Source: Candidatus Kapaibacterium sp. (GTDB lineage Bacteria > Bacteroidota > Ignavibacteria > Kapaibacteriales > NICIL-2). From it: DNA of 64,000 nucleotides. Location of the stretch: positions 1,177,189 to 1,241,188 of the forward strand of contig BPHJ01000001.1 of NCBI GenBank assembly GCA_026003475.1, given 5' to 3'. Numbering within the stretch: position 1 is the stretch's first letter; the number at the start of each line of letters is the position of its first letter. The translations under genes were made by a program, and so were the position numbers. Below, one piece after another: positions 60,872-64,000 of the stretch. A model generated the notes under the pieces. It was not told the origin of the DNA and made no database searches. It worked only from the letters and a program-made list of their open reading frames with translations.

Positions 60872-62527
60872 ATGGGACGCTTCTTGCTTTTGAGCGTCGG
60901 CATGCACATTGGGCTTTGGGCGCAGGTTGTCATCAACGAACTGCAGCCAGTACCACCCACTGGTGAGCCGGAATGGGTTGAGCTCTTCAATCGCAGTGAT
61001 ACCGCCGTTGATCTGAGCGGTTTCTACATCTACGACCGCACATCTCGGGCAAGTCTTGCGGGTGTTCAAATTCGGCCACGAGGATTTGCCATCCTGACGC
61101 GGGACACCGATGACCTGAAGCTCTTACGCCGAATTCCTCCGATCGCGCGACTTTACCAAGTTGCCCTCCCAACGCTCAACAATACGACCGAGAATGTATT
61201 CCTGGCCACGCGTGATACCCTCGTCATGGATTCGGTGTACTACGACATGCGTTGGGGTATTCGCGGCAGAACCCTGGAACGAATAGACCCATTCCAACCG
61301 GGACATGTGCGGGAAAATATTGGTGTCTGCATTGCACCGGATTCAGCAACGTGTGGATATGACAACTCGCTCAGTTTAGTCGAGCGGGACGCGCAGCTTC
61401 GCTCCGTCGCGGTTGATTCGGCACAGGTCATCAGGATCGAGCTGGTCAATCGCGGTCGGACTGCATTCGAGCGTATCAGCATACGACTTCAAGCACGGCA
61501 TGGGCGTAACCCTTCCTGGAGCGAACTTGGGCAGTGGGTTGCCGAGTACCTTCCCCCATCGGCAACCTCGAACCTGGCAATTCCGCTCACCGAACTTGCA
61601 GGCACCGTAGCACTCCGCCCGGGACAGTATGTACTGCGTGCCTTCTTGGAGAACACCGACGAGCGCGCCTGGAACGACACTGCTTCGACGAGCATGTTCC
61701 TTCCCTTCTTGCCTGGGAGCATCGGCATCAACGAAATCATGTTTGATCCCACCGACGGCAAGAGCGAATATGTCGAGTTGGTCAATCGTAGCGGCGACAC
61801 CGTCGAGCTTGGCGACTTGCTTCTTGGTGATGGAATCCCGCCGCAGAGCAGCTTACCAGCTGTTTCATTGGCAGCAGGCGAATATGCTGTCGTTGCGCTC
61901 GACACTGGAATTTGGAACACCTTTCCGGAGATCCGCGGCGATCCGCGTGGCATCATCCTCAAAGCATCTTGGACGCTCAGCAACAGCGGTGACGTTATAC
62001 GCCTTGCTAATCCGGACGGTCGCATCATTGACTCGGTGCATTACCTACCTTCATGGCATTTCTGGGGACTTCGCATCACGAAGGGACGCGCACTCGAAAA
62101 ACTGCAGCCCTCGCTTCCATCGGATGATCCGCGGTCATGGTCAAGTTCGACCGACCCTCGCGGCGGCACGCCAGCAAAGCCCAACAGTATCCTTGCCTCG
62201 GCGGAACGAGATACCCGACTGAGCGCTTCTCCCAATCCCTTCTCGCCAACCAGTACGGATGCACGGCTGCAGCAAACCACTATCACGTACCGTCTGCCCT
62301 GGCAAAGCGCACGGATCACGCTTCGCATCTTCGATGCATCGGGAATTCCTATTCGAGAGCTTGCCAATGGTCAATACTCCGCCGCCGAGGGTGCCTTGCT
62401 CTGGGATGGTCGGAACAACGCTGGGTTTGCCGTAGGTGCTGGCGCGTATGTCCTTCTCTTGGAAGCCAGTGATGCACTTTCCAGGGAAAGCATTCGTGAG
62501 CAACTGGTGATCGTGATCGGCAACTAA
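60872..62527 (+). CDS. Secreted lamin-tail-domain protein with FlgD-like C-terminus
   Basis: This 551-residue exported protein has a signal peptide (about 1-18) that runs into the first lamin-tail domain: VVINELQPVPPTGEPEWVEL, FNRSDTAVDLSGFYIYD and FAILTRDTDDL. A middle segment with CARDB-like or Ig-like strands follows. A second lamin-tail domain (about 285-430) has INEIMFDPTDGKSEYVELVN and GEYAVVALDTGIW. The C-terminal ~90 residues resemble FlgD Ig-like/sorting domains (SASPNPFSPTSTD, ITLRIFDASGIPIREL, LLWDGRNNAGFAVGAGAYVL). This layout is common among surface proteins of FCB bacteria. No catalytic domain is present. Confidence 0.85.
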   Translation: MGRFLLLSVGMHIGLWAQVVINELQPVPPTGEPEWVELFNRSDTAVDLSGFYIYDRTSRASLAGVQIRPRGFAILTRDTDDLKLLRRIPPIARLYQVALPTLNNTTENVFLATRDTLVMDSVYYDMRWGIRGRTLERIDPFQPGHVRENIGVCIAPDSATCGYDNSLSLVERDAQLRSVAVDSAQVIRIELVNRGRTAFERISIRLQARHGRNPSWSELGQWVAEYLPPSATSNLAIPLTELAGTVALRPGQYVLRAFLENTDERAWNDTASTSMFLPFLPGSIGINEIMFDPTDGKSEYVELVNRSGDTVELGDLLLGDGIPPQSSLPAVSLAAGEYAVVALDTGIWNTFPEIRGDPRGIILKASWTLSNSGDVIRLANPDGRIIDSVHYLPSWHFWGLRITKGRALEKLQPSLPSDDPRSWSSSTDPRGGTPAKPNSILASAERDTRLSASPNPFSPTSTDARLQQTTITYRLPWQSARITLRIFDASGIPIRELANGQYSAAEGALLWDGRNNAGFAVGAGAYVLLLEASDALSRESIREQLVIVIGN

Positions 62528-62613
62528 ATCGCTCCTTACGACCAGGAAAGAATCACAATCGCTTTCTCAAGCAACAGGCACTCTCTCAAGCAGCACTGTG
62601 ACACAACCAAGCC

Positions 62614-63231
62614 TCAACGTGGAATATTGGCTTGCTGCTCGGAGCGCCACCGAATGAGCTGTTCCACATACTTGGCCAGGATGTCGAATTCAAGGTTGAC
62701 AGAATCCCCCGAGCGGCGATACTGCAGCGTTGTCTGCTCCCACGTGTGCGGAATGATTGCAACCATAAACAGTTCCCCATCCGTTCGGGCAATGGTCAGA
62801 CTGATGCCATCAAGCGCAATCGATCCAAGAGGAACGAGGTAGCGCTGAAACTCCGGCGGAGTCGTAACCCAGAGTTCCCGGCTTGTTCCCACAGGCTCCA
62901 GCGATACAATCCGGCCGACTGTTTCGACGTGTCCCTGGACGATGTGTCCTCCCAATCGTTTTGTTGGCAGCAGCGCGCGCTCCAAATTCACCGGTTCGCC
63001 CTCACCGAGCATTCCCAGCGTTGTCTTCCGGAGCGTTTCCTCGACGGCAACTACCCGAAACCATCCCTGACCGCGCTCGACCACGGTTTGGCACACGCCC
63101 TGTACGGCAATGGAGTCGCCAATCGAAAGGTCCTCCATCACTACCTCTGCTTCGATGGTAAGCACCCGCCCACCATCCCGTATCTGGGACGAACGAAGAA
63201 TGCCGATTTCCTCAACCAAACCTGTGAACAT
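62614..63231 (-). CDS. ribE: Riboflavin synthase alpha chain
   Basis: RibE disproportionates two 6,7-dimethyl-8-ribityllumazines to riboflavin. The 205 residues show the internal duplication of the family: first half MFTGLVEEIGILRS with SIGDSIAVQGVCQTVV and LPTKRLGGHIVQGHVETVG; second half GSIALDGISLTIA, with VAIIPHTWEQTTL and VNLEFDILAKYVEQ. It stands alone and is divergent from the AddB-like gene. Confidence 0.95.
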   Translation of the reverse strand: MFTGLVEEIGILRSSQIRDGGRVLTIEAEVVMEDLSIGDSIAVQGVCQTVVERGQGWFRVVAVEETLRKTTLGMLGEGEPVNLERALLPTKRLGGHIVQGHVETVGRIVSLEPVGTSRELWVTTPPEFQRYLVPLGSIALDGISLTIARTDGELFMVAIIPHTWEQTTLQYRRSGDSVNLEFDILAKYVEQLIRWRSEQQANIPR

Positions 63232-63286
63232 TGTTGACCTGTAATTTGGTGGCAGATGAGTGCTATTCTGCGAGCACGGTGAACCA

Positions 63287-64000
63287 ATGCCCTACATTCT
63301 GGCAAATAGCGCGGCTGGCGAGCTGGCACGGCAAATCGAACCCTACGTTGGCGCGGATGGACTCGACAGCCTTTCGTTCTTAGTGCATCATTGCTCGGTG
63401 CACCAGCCAGTATCGCTCCGGTACGTCGTTCCAACGGGACGGCGTGTCCGCTGGCTTCTGCGCGAAATTACTCGGCGTGTAGCAGAGCAAACAGGTCGTC
63501 CCCTGATTGGGTTTTCGATCCTCAACCTGGCACAGTTGGGTGCCCTGCTACACCAACAACTGTTTCCCGACGACAATGCATTGCCACTGTCGGACTCGTT
63601 GCGACTTGCCCTCTTCGAACAAGCCATTGCCGAACTTGCATCCGACCACCGGCTCCCCTTCTACGCTCCAAACGGCAAACCATCATGGGGAATCATCGAG
63701 CGGCTGGCAGAAGTCATCAGCGGTTTGCGCGATGATGGCATCACACCAGACGATCTACGACACGATTTGGACACAGCAACCGACCCTTACGCACTCGACC
63801 GCGCCCGACTGACGGATATTCTCTCCATCTACGAGCGATACCTGGAGCTCATCGCTGAGCGCTTCCGCGACGACACCGCCATCTTCGACCGCACAAGTGC
63901 TGGGCTGCGCAACTCCACCAGCACGATCGAGCAGCGACCAATCCTCATCGAAGGCTTCACCGAGTTCCGCGTTCCTGAACTGCGGCTGCTCGGCACGCTG
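63287..64000 (+). CDS. AddB/RexB-like helicase-nuclease subunit, N-terminal part (truncated by window edge)
   Basis: An open frame of 238 codons from ATG 63287 (MPYILANSAAGELARQIEPY) runs to the last base with no stop. The layout resembles N-termini of AddB-type PD-(D/E)XK nuclease-helicase proteins: VVPTGRRVRWLLREITRRVA, then a long helical part and LIEGFTEFRVPELRLL, which matches the position of the family FxEF-type motif in helicase domain 1. No complete catalytic motif lies inside the window. A TAATTTGG element (about 63251) precedes it. The assignment is moderate. Confidence 0.55.
   Translation, partial: MPYILANSAAGELARQIEPYVGADGLDSLSFLVHHCSVHQPVSLRYVVPTGRRVRWLLREITRRVAEQTGRPLIGFSILNLAQLGALLHQQLFPDDNALPLSDSLRLALFEQAIAELASDHRLPFYAPNGKPSWGIIERLAEVISGLRDDGITPDDLRHDLDTATDPYALDRARLTDILSIYERYLELIAERFRDDTAIFDRTSAGLRNSTSTIEQRPILIEGFTEFRVPELRLLGTL

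Noticed and set aside
62528-62613. Terminator or small RNA between the convergent lamin-tail and ribE genes
   Set aside because: Only a short direct repeat (TCTCAAGCA twice) is present; no stable hairpin with a T tract.

Overview
The window is a dense bacterial chromosome segment from the Bacteroidota/Chlorobiota (FCB) side of the tree. My best guess is an Ignavibacteria or Candidatus Kapabacteria-like organism, but without a search this is inference. The support is: Por/type IX secretion C-terminal sorting domains on several secreted proteins, a GWxTD-domain protein, a MEP-pathway gene (ispF), few Shine-Dalgarno sequences, and a recurring promoter element (TAnnTTTG or TAnnTTCG) in front of most transcription units. 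That element matches the Bacteroidota -7 consensus. No insertion sequence, prophage, CRISPR array or rRNA was seen; there is one tRNA. No gap between genes exceeds 300 bases.

Layout. 0-4.3 kb (minus): coupled operon ispF, a lipobox-bearing sensor kinase, ruvX and a GWxTD protein. 4.4-5.8 kb (plus): xseA-xseB. 5.8-7.5 kb (minus): plsY-gpsA. 7.7-9.0 kb (plus): a gene encoding only the C-terminal half of ClpB. 9.0-13.4 kb (minus): split transketolase, a DUF4139-like secreted protein and tsaD. 13.6-18.0 kb (plus): a 1453-residue T9SS surface protein. 18.1-31.9 kb (minus): a surface-structure locus bracketed by signalling genes. It runs from a NarL/LuxR response regulator through a repeat-containing fibre-like protein, three coupled secreted proteins, a sorting-domain protein and an OmpA protein to a CHASE-PAS kinase-like protein that lacks its phosphoacceptor histidine. 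32-38.9 kb (minus): nadE, tRNA-Pro, MFS exporter, trxB, gyrA. 39-45 kb (plus): GNAT, a small membrane protein, a YitT-like protein, a Cys/Met PLP enzyme, tsaB, purB and a propeller-OmpA protein. 44.9-60.3 kb (minus): ten nearly contiguous genes, namely ligA, a double amidohydrolase, then crtB, crtI, an alpha/beta-hydrolase-fold protein, a GT2 glycosyltransferase, crtD-like, cruF, an M1 peptidase and a GH57 enzyme. 60.4-62.5 kb (plus): msrC and a lamin-tail protein. Then ribE (minus) and a partial AddB-like gene (plus) that runs off the right edge.

How the genes work together. The carotenoid genes form a plausible route: GGPP to phytoene (CrtB), desaturation (CrtI), 1,2-hydration (CruF), 3,4-desaturation (CrtD-like), then glycosylation (GT2). 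The hydrolase-fold protein carries a cysteine nucleophile elbow (GSCSG) like PHA synthases, so it is a candidate acyltransferase for the carotenoid glycoside. The 18-32 kb locus looks like a regulated cell-surface system. Its fibre gene contains four near-identical 150-bp repeats, each coding for five 10-residue units, and has paired TACGTA sites upstream of its putative promoter.
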